Below are positions 21,136 through 34,393 of a DNA stretch of 64,000 nt, piece after piece; within the stretch, counting starts at the first letter, position 1; each line of letters starts with the position of its first letter. The DNA is from Engraulis encrasicolus (Eukaryota > Chordata > Actinopteri > Clupeiformes > Engraulidae): NCBI RefSeq assembly GCF_034702125.1, contig NC_085873.1, forward strand, positions 54,401,438-54,465,437. The letters are read 5' to 3'. Both the position numbers and the translations under genes were made by a program. Below the pieces are notes generated by a model. The model saw nothing but the letters and a program-made list of their open reading frames with translations, did not search any database and was not told the DNA's origin.

Positions 21136-21625
21136 ACGAGTATTAGTTTGTATAAAGAGAGAGAGAGTATAAGGCTGTATTATTATTCATTATATTAGTT
21201 TATATGAAGAGAGAGAGAGGGCATAGGCCTGTATTATTATTATTCATTATATTAGTTTATATGAAGAGAGAGAGAGAGTATAGGCCTGTATTATTATTCA
21301 TTATATTAGTTTATATGAAGAGAGAGAGAGAGTATAGGCCTGTATTATATTAGTTTATATGAAGAGAGAGAGTATAGGCCTGTATTATTATTCATTATAT
21401 TAGTTTATATGAAGAGAGAGAGAGTATAGGCCTGTATTATATTAGTTTATATGAAGAGAGAGAGTATAGGCCTGTATTATTATTCATTATATTAGTTTAT
21501 ATGAAGAGAGAGAGAGAGAGAGAGTATAGGCCTGTATTATATTAGTTTATATGAAGAGAGAGGGCATATGCCTGTATTATTATTCATTATATTAGTTTAC
21601 ATGAGAGGGCATAGCCTGTATTTGT
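21136..21625. repeat. ~50-bp minisatellite with embedded (GA)n
   Basis: About nine units with ATTAGTTTATATGAAGAGAG, a variable GA run, TATAGGCCTGTATTATTA and TTCATTAT. Unit length varies with the GA run and with loss of the TTATTCATT module. Confidence 0.93.
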
Positions 21626-21756
21626 TTTAGCAGGTCTCTGTTGTCACGGTTGCTCTGGGTGACCAATTGCAACTTCAGCATCAAAGTGCTGCAGCTTCAG
21701 TTTCATGTAAAGGGGAAGTTCATCACCTATCTGGAAAATGCAGACTTCAGGCACGT

Positions 21757-22195
<439 letters not shown>

Positions 22196-22337
22196 GGGGT
22201 TCCGCCCTCTGGATTCATAACCATTACACAGCTGATTGGGTTCCATGTGTGTGTGTGTGGGGGGGGGGTGGATGTGGGGGGGGCTAAGGTACCTCCTCCC
22301 TGAATCAGCTCCCTTGGGGGCCTTCACAGCAGGGGAA

Positions 22338-22789
22338 CAGGGCTGGACTGGCCATCTGGCATAGCGGGCATTACCCAGTGGGCCCCGCACTCTCGTGGGC
22401 CCCTATTGGCCATCTGGCATAGCGGGCATTACCCAGTGGGCCCCGCACCCCCCTGGGCCCCTGGCCATCTGGCATAGCGGGCATTACCCAGTGGGCCCCG
22501 CACTCTCGTGGGCTCCTGGCCATCTGGCATAGCGGGCATTACCCAGTGGGCCCCGCACTCTCGTGGGCTCCTGGCCATCTGGCATAGCGGGCATTACCCA
22601 GTGGGCCCCGCACCCCCCTGGGCCCCTATTTTCAGAAATTAAATTAAAATTTAAAAAAAAGAAAATCTGAAAATAGGGGCCCACGAGGGTGCGGGGCCCA
22701 CCAGTGAGTCAGCTCTGCGCCGCTAATTATGAGGGGCCCCTTTAAACCAAAAGTGCCCGGGCCCTATTTTCTCCCCCAGTCCAGTCCTG
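22338..22789. mobile_element. hAT-type element with internal 55-bp amplification (satellite progenitor)
   Basis: Termini CAGGGCTGGACTGG and CCAGTCCAGTCCTG are inverted; flanks GCAGGGGA and GCAGGGTA match at 7 of 8 if one base is allowed at the left junction. The segment GGCCATCTGGCATAGCGGGC is tandemly repeated five times at 22350-22630. The right part (CTAATTATGAGGGGCC then CAAAAGTG, then GGGCCCTATTTTCTCCCCC) is the sequence amplified as the satellite at 63160-64000. Confidence 0.85.
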
Positions 22790-22959
22790 GCAGGGTATCG
22801 GGGGAGGTGGGGAGAGAGGGGTTATAGAATAGGAACCAGCTGTGACTAAATGCTTATTGGAACACACTAAAAAGAAAGCTTGCGGGCAAAAATGCACACA
22901 CATATGCGTGCGTGTGCGTTGTGTGCATTGTGCGCGCCTCTCCTTCAGTCTATTTGCAT

Positions 22960-23003
22960 CTGTGTGTGTGTGTGCGTCGCATGCTTCTGTCCATCAGTCT
23001 GTC

Positions 23004-23043
<40 letters not shown>

Positions 23044-23061
23044 GCATGCTTCTGTCCATCA

Positions 23062-23157
<96 letters not shown>

Positions 23158-23208
23158 CGCATGCTTCTGTCCATCAGTCAGTCACTCTGTGTGTGTGTGT
23201 GTGTGTGT
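22960..23208. repeat. (GT)n microsatellite with duplicated spacer
   Basis: GT runs separated by three copies of CGTCGCATGCTTCTGTCCAT plus CAGTC, so the spacer was copied along with the dinucleotide tract. Confidence 0.95.
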
Positions 23209-23297
23209 CTACCAATGGCATGGTACTGTCATCTGTCATCAGATATTCACACACAGACATCGACATATTTCCCCAGTTCACACCTCATTCCCACGTC

Positions 23298-23452
23298 TGT
23301 AATCATGCTGTAATCGATGTGTGTAATCATGTCTGTAATCAACGTCAGTAATCGATGTCTGTAATCATGATGCTATAATCGATGTCTGTAATGGATGTCT
23401 GTAATCATGTCTGTAATCGATGTCTGTAATCATGTCTGTAATCATGCTTCTC
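23298..23452. repeat. Minisatellite of GTCTGTAATC units
   Basis: About nine units of 10-20 bp, TCTGTAATCATG or TCTGTAATCGATG. Confidence 0.88.
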
Positions 23453-24037
23453 AACTGACAGCTTTGGCGGGGCCCGGGACAAAATAATCTGCAAAGGAAC
23501 CATTTTAAACACACATAGGCTACACTGTGAAAACAGATGTTACCAAACAATAGAAATAAAGTTGGAATTAAAGTAATACATTTATGTAGGCATATTATAA
23601 ATATATTTATAAATGCATGCTTTGATGTCTGCAGGGGGCATCTTGGGTGTGTATGTTGGTATTGAAAATTCTCAGTCATGTAATTCATAAAGACCACAGA
23701 CATTAGCTTTGACTTCATGCATTTTAGTTTTCTCATTTCACTGTTGTATTAATGAATCCCACCTTCATCTCCACATGTGCTGCTTACCATGTTGATGTCA
23801 TGGCATAGACATATAGTGTACACATTGTACATCATTTCCTCACGATTATTTTAAAGTCAATTTTTTTTAATGTAAAAGTGAATGCAACTAAAAACCGTCC
23901 CTCTTGATAAATATTTCATTATACTTTTGTGACATTGTAAACAAGTTCTATAATTAGGTGGCCCTGGAGGGGAAAATGTTCAGATTAAGATGTTTGAGAC
24001 GTGGAAAGTGAAGTAGGCCAGAAGTAGCATATGAAAT
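23453..24037. other. Intergenic DNA
   Basis: No gene seen. A GCGGGGCCCGGGACAAAATA piece at 23467-23486 looks like an hAT MITE fragment; the rest is AT-rich unique sequence. Confidence 0.4.
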
Positions 24038-24045
24038 GTTTGAAA

Positions 24046-24324
24046 TAGAGATGCACCGGATCCTGATTTTTAGGATCCTGCCGGATACCGGATCCACTGC
24101 TTAAGATCCTGCCGGATCCGGAACCGGATACCGGATCCTACGAAAGGGTTGAAACACATAGCCTACTCACACACGTGGGCCCTTTTTATCACGTTGTCTC
24201 AAACTATTTTGACTGAAAAGCCTCGGCTACCGGATCCTGGATCCTGGAACCGGATCCGGATCCTGTGAAAAACCCTATTATCCTGCCGGATCCGGAACCA
24301 GATATTGGATCCTGTGCATCTCTA
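24046..24324. mobile_element. hAT-type MITE rich in GGATCCGG, copy 1
   Basis: Termini TAGAGATGCACCGGATCC and GGATCCTGTGCATCTCTA with perfect 8-bp duplication GTTTGAAA (24038-24045 and 24325-24332). The interior is an array of TGCCGGATCCGGAACCGGAT motifs in both orientations. A second, compound copy lies at 42289-42641. Confidence 0.92.
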
Positions 24325-24359
24325 GTTTGAAATCTCATCTACTTGCAGTAAGCTTCTTC

Positions 24360-24640
24360 AGATATGCGAGTGCGTAGGCTACTGCATGAATGGCAAACGA
24401 GGCACAAATATGTATCATCTGTCCTCAACAGAATAGTAATCCTCATCATCATGATATTAGCTCTGCTGAAGACTATCTTATGTTTGTTTGTTTTTTTTTA
24501 CCTGCCCAGGGACTGCAGATGGAAATTAGCTATTAGCTATAATCTGGTGCAGGTCATCTCTTTACTATGTAACTAATGTACTTTGCACATGGTCCCTGTT
24601 GAAATAAACCAATAAACTAAACTAAACTAAACAAAAAATC
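24360..24640 (+). mobile_element. LINE-type 3' tail
   Basis: Contains CCTGCCCAGGGACTGCAGATG and ends CATGGTCCCTGTTGAAATAA then (ACTAA)n, the layout of a 5'-truncated fish non-LTR retroposon tail. No reverse transcriptase sequence remains. Confidence 0.6.
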
Positions 24641-24727
24641 ATGTTGTCTGTTATGTCAGTTCAGGTGAAAACGCTTGAATTTTGAAATCGGTTCAGTTTT
24701 TTGTGTGGTAAAAGTGCAGCATTAGAA

Positions 24728-25186
<459 letters not shown>

Positions 25187-25317
25187 ATGGCCTCATGTAG
25201 AATAGTCCAGTCAAGGCTGCCGCTCATCCCGGCCTTGCAGACACAATGGGGCCTATTCAGCAGCAGGGATTTCTATTAAAGGGGGATTCCCATTTGGCGG
25301 GGTCAGATTCCTAAAGC

Positions 25318-25832
25318 CCTGTACTGGGGTAATGCAGAGAAGAGGATTCCTGAAGTAGTGTACTGTACTGGGCTAATGCAGAGAGGAGGTGCCCTGAAGC
25401 CCTGGCCTGTACTGGGGTAATGCAGAGAGGAGGTGCCCTGAAGTAGTATACTGTACTGGGCTAATGCAGAGAGGAGGTGCCCTGAAGTAGTGTACTGTAC
25501 TGGGGTAATGGCTAGCAGAGAGGAGGTGCCCTGAAGTAGTGTACTGTACTGGGGTAATGCAGAGAGGAGGTGCCCTGAAGTAGTGTACTGTACTGGGGTA
25601 ATGCAGAGAGGAGGTGTACTGGGCTAATGCAGAGAGGAGGTGCCCTGGGCTAATGCAGAGAGGAGGTGCCCTGGGCTAATGCAGAGAGGAGGTGCCCTGT
25701 ACTGGGGTAATGCAGAGAGGAGGTGCCCTGGGCTAATGCAGAGAGGAGGTGCCCTGGGCTGATGGCTGCAGAGAGGAGGTGTACTGGGCTAATGCAGAGA
25801 GGAGGTGCCCTGGGCTGATGGCTGCAGAGAGG
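25318..25832. repeat. Minisatellite of TAATGCAGAGAGGAGGTGCC
   Basis: About fourteen units of 25-46 bp combining TAATGCAGAGAGGAGGTGCC, CTGAAGTAGTGTACTG and TACTGGGG. Confidence 0.93.
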
Positions 25833-25924
25833 AAGTTTCCAGATACGTGGGGGGAGCCCTCCACCTCATCAGGGCCTAATGAAGTTAACAGGAGGAGTGT
25901 GGAAGCTAAGTAGGCCAGACCTGC

Positions 25925-27335
25925 CCTGTGTGGTCTCACAGGCCTATTATACTCTACTCTACTGAGCACTGTGTGGTCTCACATAGGCCTATTATACTCT
26001 ACTCTACTGAGCACTGTGTGGTCTCACATAGGCCTATTATACTCTACTCTACTCCAATAGTAGTGTGGTCTCACATAGGCCTATTACTCTACACTACACT
26101 ACTCAGCACTGTGTGGCCTCACATAGGCCTATTATACTCTACTCTACTGAGCACTGTGTGGTCTCACATAGGCCTATTATACTCTACTCTACTCAACACT
26201 GTGTGGTCTCACATAGGCCTATTATACTCTACTGAGCACTGTGTGGTCTCACATAGGCCTATTATACTCTACTCTACTGAGCACTGTGTGGTCTCACATA
26301 GGTCTCACATCACATAGGCATATAATACTCTACTCTACTCAACACTGTGTGGTCTCACATAGGCCTATTATACTCTACTCTACTCAGCACTGTGTGGCCT
26401 CATAGGCCTATTATACTCTACTCTACTCAGCACTGTGTGGCCTCATAGGCCTATAATACTCTACTCTACTGAGCACTGTGTGGCCTCACATAGGCCTATT
26501 ATACTCTACATTATGTGGTCTCACATAGGACTATTATACTCTACACTACTGAGCACTGTGTGGTCTCACATAGGCCTATTATACTCTACTCTACTCAACA
26601 CTGTGTGGTCTCACAGGACTATTATACTCTACTCTACTCTACTCAACACTGTGTGGTCTCACATAGGCCTATTATACTCTACTCTACTGAGCACTGTGTG
26701 GTCTCACATAGGCCTATTATACTCTACTCTACTGAGCACTGTGTGGTCTCACATAGGCCTATTATACTCTACTCTACTCCAATAGTAGTGTGGTCTCACA
26801 TAGGCCTATTATACTCTACACTACTCAGCACTGTGTGGCCTCACATAGGCCTATTATACTCTACTCTACTGAGCACTGTGTGGTCTCACACAGGCCTATT
26901 ATACTCTACACTACTCCAATAGTAGTGTGGTCTCCTATAGGCCTATTATACTCTACACTACTCCAATAGTAGTGTGGTCTCACATAGGCCTTTAATACTC
27001 TACTCTACTCCAATAGTAGTGTGGTCTCCTATGTACTCTACTCTACACTACAATACTCTACACTACTCGGCACTGTGTGGTCTCATAGGCCCACAGTACT
27101 CTACACAACTCAACTCAACTCAACTCAACACTACTCTACACTACTCCTGCCCTGTTTGGTCTACCATAGGCCCACAGTACTCTACACAACTCAACTCAAC
27201 ACTACTCTACACTACACTGCAGCCCTGTTTGGTCTACCATAGGCCCACAGTACTCTACTCTACACTACACTACTCTACACTACACTGCAGCCCTGTGTGG
27301 TCTACCATAGAAGGCTACTCTTACACTACTCAGTA
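25925..27335. repeat. 1.4-kb, 43-bp minisatellite
   Basis: More than thirty units with the form TGTGGTCTCACATAGGCCTA, TTATACTCTACTCTACTGAG, CAC. After 27050 the units drift to GTTTGGTCTACCATAGGCCC with (CTCAA)n insertions. Long open frames on both strands follow from the repeat and are not genes. Confidence 0.95.
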
Positions 27336-27399
27336 GTGTGCTCTCCCACCCATGCACTAATAATGCGGTCAAATATTTTCTTCAGTCCTTTCCTCTGGC

Positions 27400-27530
27400 C
27401 TGTGTCCTCTTTCCTCTGTGTCGCCCCTCCTCCTCCATGGTGAAAACAATAACGTTTCCCCTCCGCCAACCAGTGCAGAGTGACCTTTGAGGGGCTTTCC
27501 CCCACTCGCCATCACAAGCCCCGTAGCCCA
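27400..27530. mobile_element. MITE family M1, degenerate fragment
   Basis: CCTCCTCCATGGTGAAAACA, ACGTTTCCCC, GTGACCTTTGAGGGGC and CACTCGCCATC line up in order with the core of M1 copy 1, with many substitutions and no recognisable ends. Confidence 0.6.
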
Positions 27531-27573
27531 CAGGGAAGCATGTTACAGTAGGAAGGAGCTTGACTTACACACA

Positions 27574-27856
27574 GGGTGCATCCCAATATGTGACCTTGTG
27601 TCCTCCACTTGGGTTTGTGGCCTCACATTTTGCTGATGCCCTGCCTCCAAGGAGAAAACAATTAAGTTTCCCCGTTGTCATCCAAGCCAAAACAATTTTC
27701 AGGGGACTATTCTTCATTCACCATCCAGTGAAAAAATGACTTTACAATTGAGCTTTTGCGAGATATTGAAATATAATGCTGTTGTCAGTGATGTCATCAC
27801 AACGTATTACTTCCTGGTCGAGGCCACAAGCACAAGTGGAGGACGCATTAATATTT
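27574..27856. mobile_element. MITE family M1, copy 2
   Basis: Left end GGGTGCATCCCAATATGTG, core ATTGAAATATAATGCTG and GTCAGTGATGTCATC, and a decayed right end AAGTGGAGGACGCATTAATA. It lies 40-50 bp after the degenerate M1 fragment. Confidence 0.8.
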
Positions 27857-27907
27857 AACTGACAGTATTTGACCTAACTGACAATTTGATATGCACCCCC
27901 CTCCCCG

Positions 27908-27913
27908 CCACCC

Positions 27914-27944
<31 letters not shown>

Positions 27945-27955
27945 ACACACATACA

Positions 27956-28032
<77 letters not shown>
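27908..28032. repeat. (C)n-(AC)n microsatellite
   Basis: Poly-C run followed by AC repeat to 28032. Confidence 0.95.
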
Positions 28033-28034
<2 letters not shown>

Positions 28035-29343
28035 CTCTAATATGGGAGGTCTTTAAAACATAGGCTACAGCACAATACAATACAAACCAAAGGCGACCCG
28101 GGGGACCTCAGGAACACACCTAGCACTACTAACACTACTAAGGGATTTGAAAATATTACATGTGCATTATTATCAATTTATTACACAATGTCACCTTTCA
28201 AATTTGAGCACCCCCCGCCTGATGTCTCCCTACCTTCCTAGGATGAGATCTAAACATGAACATATCCTTATCATCATGGTCTCAAAATGTCTGTTACAAT
28301 TCAAGGTTTATGAAAGTGTATTCTTTTTTTACTCTTTTTCAACTACAAGTTGTGCAACTCCACTCAAACTAAACCACTTTATTGTGGAAAAAACGATCAC
28401 ATTTTTTTTCTCAAGAATTGTGCTGTTTTTGCCTACACTTCTATATATTTCATATGATCATGACCCCCAGGCCCTGCTGATTACATGGGTACCACTGGAG
28501 TGGCTCTGTGACATTCCTACCCTGAAAGACAAGCCTTAGAAGAGAAGTAGGCAGGTCCTGTTTTACGCAGCTTTGTGTTGGCTCATTTGCTTTGAATGAC
28601 TGCAGCTCCCTCAAAGCAAGAGCTAGAAACTCCATTCAAAAACTGAATGATAGTCTAGAGTCCACGTGTTCAAATGAGTCATATAGCTCTTCTGTGTTAC
28701 ACCCAGGGGCAGAGGAATCCCAAATCTGCTCAAGAATGCTCCTTTCTTCCCATGCTTTTACTGTACGTACAGTACCGTACAGTACTGTACAGTAACATCT
28801 CTGTAATACTACCCAAAAGGCATATCCAACTACGTCAGATGACTGTAGAACACCTCAAGGGGTAAGCTTTCATTTGAGACCATCATGAGGCTTCTAGCTC
28901 AAACTGTTCTTGAACAGTGAGACCTTATTTGTGGGGTGCATTTTGACTAATCAAAAGGTCTACAATAAAACATATGGCAAAAAGCATGTGCATATCCACA
29001 CATAATTGTCTTGAGAAAGGTCATAGCCTATATAGCTGTAACAAGATCCCCTTTGACAAACAGCTTCTGTGGACCTTTGAGTAAGTACCAAATGTGTTTC
29101 CAAGGCCAAATATATCAGCTAAACTGCTGAAATGTAGTAATTTCCAAGAGTTTCTAAAACCGCCTGTCAGAAAAAAAGACGTTCAAACCCCTGTAAGTCC
29201 TTGGCAGTATATCACAACATGTTCCTGTCACCTCCTGCGGATTCTACGGAGTCTCTTCTTTCAAATGGTACCCACTTCATGATAGGTCAAAGTATGCAGG
29301 CACAGGAAATAAAACTCAAAAATAGCCCCGAAGGTTAAGGGGT
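28033..29343. other. Intergenic DNA, no gene supported
   Basis: AT-rich sequence. A 130-codon frame at 28147-28539 has no recognisable domain and no coding context. A short palindromic run of GTACAGTACCGTACAGTAC type at 28764-28794 is the only structured piece noticed. Confidence 0.45.
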
Positions 29344-29345
29344 TA

Positions 29346-29960
29346 CAGTTTTTCTCAATTGGTTTTGTACATTTCTCACAACAGAATAATGATTCTCAAA
29401 ATTCTTTGTTCAATTGTGACTTCCTGGTGTTACCTGTGCACATGGTCAAATCAGTTTCTCATTGTTTTCGGCATATAGCAAATGCTCTCGTCCACCATGC
29501 CATGGCTGTGTACAATTCTCAGTGATTTCGTACATTATCAATTGCTTTTGTCATATCACTCAAATAGCTTTGTCACTGAATGCATGAAACTATCTCAATC
29601 TTATCTGATCAATGTAATATAAAGCCGAATTTACAACATTTCCCATCCAATCTGAACAACATTTCACTTCAGAAAAGAACCTCAAGAGTGTACTATTCAA
29701 TTGACAACATGATAAATTGATTTCAATAGCTTGTCCATACACTATGACACAATGACTAACCATTCTGCTGGCGCTGATACGTTCATTGACACAACAACTT
29801 GGTTTTGAAAGACAAAATAAGGGTTTTGAGCAAGAGACTCGGTTTTGCAGGTTATCCACAGTGTTTTGCCATTTGTTAAAGCTGTTTTGAGAATGAATAT
29901 TATGTTTTGCAAATTGCGAGAGAGATTCGAGAAATATACAAAACCAATTGAGAAATACTG
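29346..29960. mobile_element. TA-flanked MITE (CAGTTTTTCTCAATTGG termini)
   Basis: Inverted termini CAGTTTTTCTCAATTGGTTT and AAACCAATTGAGAAATACTG with TA directly outside both ends (29344-29345, 29961-29962). TA targets fit Tc1/mariner or ISL2EU-like elements. 615 bp long, non-coding by eye. Confidence 0.8.
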
Positions 29961-30053
29961 TAAAACTAGATCATGTGTTGTCATTTTGAGTCCAAACGTC
30001 ACATCCGTAACGTTGGAATTGCCCAAACCAAGCTATTCTGCATCATATTTGTC

Positions 30054-30054
<1 letters not shown>

Positions 30055-30149
<95 letters not shown>

Positions 30150-30206
30150 TGAGAGAGAGGGAGAGAGAGAAAGAGAGAGAGTGTGAGAGAGAGAGAGAGT
30201 GAAAGA

Positions 30207-30244
<38 letters not shown>

Positions 30245-30288
30245 AGAGAGAGAGGAATAGAGAGAGAGGGGCTGGGAGGAAGAGAGAG

Positions 30289-30366
<78 letters not shown>

Positions 30367-30378
30367 AGAGAGAGAGTG
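30055..30378. repeat. (GA)n microsatellite, imperfect
   Basis: About 320 bp of AG repeat with GGGA and GTGA interruptions. It abuts the inner edge of the right giant arm. Confidence 0.97.
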
Positions 30379-30924
30379 AGCACAGTGATTTGTCCTGGGG
30401 TTGAACCAGAGCCGGGTGATGAATGGTCCTGGGGTTTAAAAGGCTGCACAGCCTGCCGTTAAGCAAACTCCACTTAGTCCTGTGGGAAGGAAGGAAGGAA
30501 GGAAGTGCATCCTCCCATCCCATCCTACACCCTGTTGGGGAAAGGACATCGTCCCAATGGGAGGCCTTTACCTGGGGGGTCATTAGTGAAGACTGATGCA
30601 GCCAAAAGCCCCCCAGGTCTCCCTGTGAACAGGTGCGTTAAACCGTTGTGTTTTAGATTGAATGTGAAGATGCAGCCATAAAAACAACATGTCGTCCCTT
30701 GTAAGAGTTCAAGGAGAGGGAGGAAATTAGTGTGAATCACTAGCTCTGTTTGTTTTTTTATGAGCATGTGTGTGCAGCATTGTAGATGCCAATGACTCAA
30801 TCGTTTCTACTCTGTGTGTGATACAAGAAGCATATTTCAGTCATCTTAGCAATGCGTTCTGCAGGGTCGTCCTCCCATGTTCCTCCTCAGTTCTTTCAAT
30901 GAGAGTGGACTCAGTACAGCACAT

Positions 30925-31091
30925 CACAGGGGATATGTGCAATGTTTTTTATGTGTTTTTATGTTTGTTATGAGTGTTTTAATGAGTGTTTTAATGGAGT
31001 GAATGTACATGTATGTTTTTATGGTGAGACGAAAGATAAATTTCATGCTTGCATGACAAATAAAGTATATTCTATTCTATTCTATTCTATC
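30925..31091 (+). mobile_element. Retroposon 3' tail with (ATTCT)n
   Basis: Ends GCATGACAAATAAAGTATAT then ATTCT repeats (31067-31091). The orthologous point of the left arm, near 17745, lacks it, which defines it as an insertion. Confidence 0.7.
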
Positions 31092-31689
31092 TCTGGCGAC
31101 CCACTGACAGTTCATGTTCATTTCAGGGCCAGATTCCAAAGCATCTGCCAGCGCACACACAAACTCCCACCTCCTTTCGAATCGTGTGTTTCCCACCTCT
31201 GTCTTTTTGTTCCAGTTATTGTCTTCCACCCAGTGTTTTGTTGGACTTTGAGTTGATTAAGCACAGACTGAATCAACTTCAGCAAAGCTCAAAATCTGTT
31301 TGTGTGTCCATGAGCCAGCGTCTCCCACAGCTGTTTAAATTCAGATCCCTCACCGAGAGCCCAATAGGAATTCTACCAGCCAGCATGCAGAGCATGGAGT
31401 TGAAACGAGACCACTGTTCAGAGCATGGAGTCGAAACGAGACCACTGTTCTGTTCTGCAGGATTGTCTCTTCTGAGCAGATAATCTTACATGGGGGCTTC
31501 CTCTACCCAGATGGTCCTTTTTTATATGTGGTCTGGAAAAGAGCTTTAACAGACCTGGAGATGCAGGTTTGAATGTGTTACAGCTGGAGATGCAGGAAGG
31601 CCCAGGTTACAGCTGGCCTCCTTTTAACCCTTTAAACCCTCTGCTGACCCCCTTGCAGTGTCTCAAGATGTATCCCAGGATGGGGGGCA

Positions 31690-32490
31690 GGGGGTCAGTA
31701 CGTTTCCACTGGCCCGTCTCTGGCACTAATTACTCTGCGCTCGCCGCGTTCCCACTGGCCCATCTCTGTAGTCTGCTCGCCTCGTTCCCACTGGCCTGTG
31801 TCTGTCACTAGTTACTCTGCTCGCCGCGCTCCCACTGGTCTGTCTCTGTCACTAGTTAGGCTGCTCGCCGCGTTCCCACTGGTCTGTCTCTGTCACTAGT
31901 TAGTCTGCTCGCCTCGTCCCCACTGGCCTGTGTCTGTCACTAGTTAGTCTGCTCGCCTCGTTCCCACTGGCCCGTCTCTGTAACTAGTTAGTCTGCTGCT
32001 CGCCGCGTTCCCACTGGCCCATCTCTGTCTCTATAGTCTGCTGCTCGCCTCGTTCCCACTGGCCCGTCTCTGTAGCCTCGTTCCCACTGGCCCGTCTCTG
32101 TAGCCTCGTTCCCACTGGCCCGTCTCTGTAGTCTGCTCGCCTCGTCCCCACTGGCCTGTGTCTGTCACTAGTTAGTCTGCTGCTCGCCGCTTTCCCACTG
32201 GCCCATCTCTGTAGTCTGCTCGCCGCGTTCCCACTGGCCTGTGTCTGTCATTAGTTAGTCTGCTCGCCGCGTTCCCATTGGCCTGTGTCTGTCACTAGTT
32301 AGTCTGCTCGCCGCGTTCCCACTGGCCCGTCTGTCACTAGTTACTCTGCTCGCCGCGTTCTCACTGGCCCGTCTCTGTCACTAGTTAGTCTGCTGCTCGC
32401 CGCGTTCCCACTGGCCCGTCTGTCACTAGTTACTCTGCTCGCCGCGTTCTCACTGGCCCGTCTCTGTCACTAGTTAGTCTGCTCGCTCTC
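31690..32490. repeat. ~44-bp minisatellite, complement of 16580-17105
   Basis: About eighteen units: CCCACTGGCCCGTCTCTGTC, ACTAGTTAGTCTGC, TCGCCGCGTT. Order and sequence of variant units differ from the left arm, so the arrays evolved separately after separation. Confidence 0.93.
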
Positions 32491-32627
32491 CTCATCCTGC
32501 CTAAATCTTGGCAGCGCGCCGCCTGCTAGTCGTTAAAGCCTGAGAAGGTCAGGATGGTCCCATGTAATCCCAACTCTCTTCTTAAGTAATGCTCTCAGTC
32601 TCCACATCAGAAAGCTCTGGGGCCAGG

Positions 32628-32752
32628 GGCGGAGCACTGGTATTGGGACGGGGGGGTGTCAGAGGCGTTGGGCCCACGAAATATAGTAGAATGGAGCCCC
32701 TACAATATGTTTGGCAATCGAAAGCCACTGGCAGGGGGACCCTGGCCCCTAT
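32628..32752. mobile_element. hAT-like MITE fragment
   Basis: Begins CAGGGGCGGAGCACTGG and contains GTTGGGCCCACGAAATATAG and GACCCTGGCCCCTATGCGCC, matching the style of GGGGCCC hAT MITEs. It occupies the position where the left arm has 3.2 kb of other DNA. No target duplication seen. Confidence 0.45.
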
Positions 32753-32994
32753 GCGCCGCCAAAGAGCTCCCTCCTGGTCAGTGTGTGCATACACCTTAAA
32801 TCTTTAAACCTGAGGGGTCTCTGTAGTGAAGGTAATCCATCATCCAACTGTAGGCAATGGCATGGTGTCTTGTGCGTGCCGTGTGTAGGCATGGTGTCTT
32901 GTGCGCGCCGGGTGTAGGCATTGTGTCTTGTGCGCGCTGTGTGGGGCATCAAGTACTGTATCATCTTAAAATACTCCAGAGCAGCTGCACAGCG

Positions 32995-33250
32995 TGACTC
33001 AAACCAGAGAGCCAGCAGGAAGTTGGTCTCCAGCAGCAGAGAGCCAGCAGGAAGTTGGTCTCCTCCACCAGGGAGCCAGCAGGAAGTTGGTCTCCTCCAC
33101 CAGGGAGCCAGCAGGAAGTTGGTCTCCAGCAGCAGGAAGTTGGTCTCCTCCACCAGGGAGCCAGCAGGAAGTTGGTCTCCTCCACCAGGGAGCCAGCAGG
33201 AAGTTGGTCTCCTCCACCAGAGAGCCAGCAGGAAGTTGGTCTCCTCCACT
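32995..33250. repeat. ~31-bp minisatellite (GAGCCAGCAGGAAGTTGGTC)
   Basis: Eight units, some shortened to CAGCAGGAAGTTGGTCTCC. Complement of the three-unit array at 12543-12645. Confidence 0.92.
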
Positions 33251-33392
33251 GGGCTGCTGAGCTCAGATTGCCTCATTTGAAAGTCCAACAGCTTCGTTCC
33301 CATTATCACCACAATCATCACATCACATCTACATTTTTACATCATTCAACATTTTATTGGTGTTGAATTCCGAGTGCTTTTTGGAATGGAAT

Positions 33393-33396
<4 letters not shown>

Positions 33397-33453
<57 letters not shown>
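33397..33453. repeat. (CT)n microsatellite
   Basis: Collinear with (GA)n at 12320-12398 in the left arm. Confidence 0.96.
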
Positions 33454-33455
<2 letters not shown>

Positions 33456-33901
33456 GTTTTTTTCTGTCATGTTCTTTTCATTGCAGCATACTTCAATAAG
33501 CACTATTTCAGGAAATTGCTTATCTGTAGATATTAGCCTAGACAAGACTCTGGGCCTAGCCCTAGTTTGACAGTATAACCATATTTAACGTAGCAATGGA
33601 TCTATGGAACCAAAAAAACATCATGAAACATATTTAGAAAAGAATGTTAAATTCACCAGCGTGCAAAAACTGATGTGATAGTGAAAAAAGTGGCGCTAAG
33701 CTATGCTAATAATGTCAATCTAATTAGGCCTACTGAACACAGTGAGTGTAAAACTATATGCACATGCATGTATAATGCTGTAAATATATGAAATATATGA
33801 CAGTAATAGCATCAGTATGCCCATGTCAGACAAAGCTGATAATTTCACGTTAGGATGATTAGTGAAACACATAAGTACAGATGAAGCCAACCAGGAAGCA
33901 A

Positions 33902-34160
33902 CCCAGGTAGCAAAGTTTATCTGGCCCATTGTTGGCCCGATTCTTTTTCCGCGAGTGAAAACAGTCGGCCCGATTCTGGCTTTGTCCGCGGCCCAATAAT
34001 GGTCCTATTACCGTATGCCGACAGTGTCGGCTCAGTGTTGGCTCAGTTACTGCATGAGACTGCATGAGTTACTGCATCCAGCCGAGCCGGCACTCAGCCG
34101 ACAGTGCTGACATTCCGCCAAGATGGGGCCGACTGTTCTTAACGGTTCTTGCTACCTGGG
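33902..34160. mobile_element. MITE with CCCAGGTAGCAA termini
   Basis: Starts CCCAGGTAGCAAAG and ends CTTGCTACCTGGG. The interior is rich in GGCCCGATTCTG and GCCGACAGTG motifs in both orientations. Right-arm specific. The target duplication is unclear. Confidence 0.65.
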
Positions 34161-34214
34161 AAATGATCCAGAACACCTACAACCGAGTACATCTCTTTAC
34201 AATAAAATAACAAA

Positions 34215-34393
34215 GTTATCTTCCACACACCGCGCACTTCCGTCCAGTTGGTGCGTCTCTGAAGTAATCTAGTAGCAGGAAATGGATCGCACTCATTTTG
34301 TCTTCTTTCTTGTTGTTTTCTTTTCATTTTAACATTGCAGGGACTGACATGACAGACGTTTCGACTGCACAGAGCCTTCTTCAGTGTCACCCT
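34215..34393 (-). mobile_element. Retroposon-like insertion, family P, copy D
   Basis: A 179-bp insert between direct repeats ATAAAATAACAAA (34202-34214 and 34394-34406). On the reverse strand it starts GTGACACTGAAGAAGG, continues with a short stem and CGAAACGTC, and ends GGAAGTGCGCGGTGTG followed by GGAAGATAAC. It has the family hairpin and GTGCG end but lacks the inverted 5' arm of copies A-C, so it may show the unit form of the element. Confidence 0.75.

Noticed and set aside
25928..27336. Frames of 116-135 codons in the 43-bp array, and the array as a CRISPR candidate
   Set aside because: Units are contiguous with no unique spacers, so this is a minisatellite. The genome is eukaryotic and no cas genes are present.
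28147..28539. A 130-codon + strand frame
   Set aside because: AT-rich sequence without coding periodicity or any recognised domain; no supporting signals.
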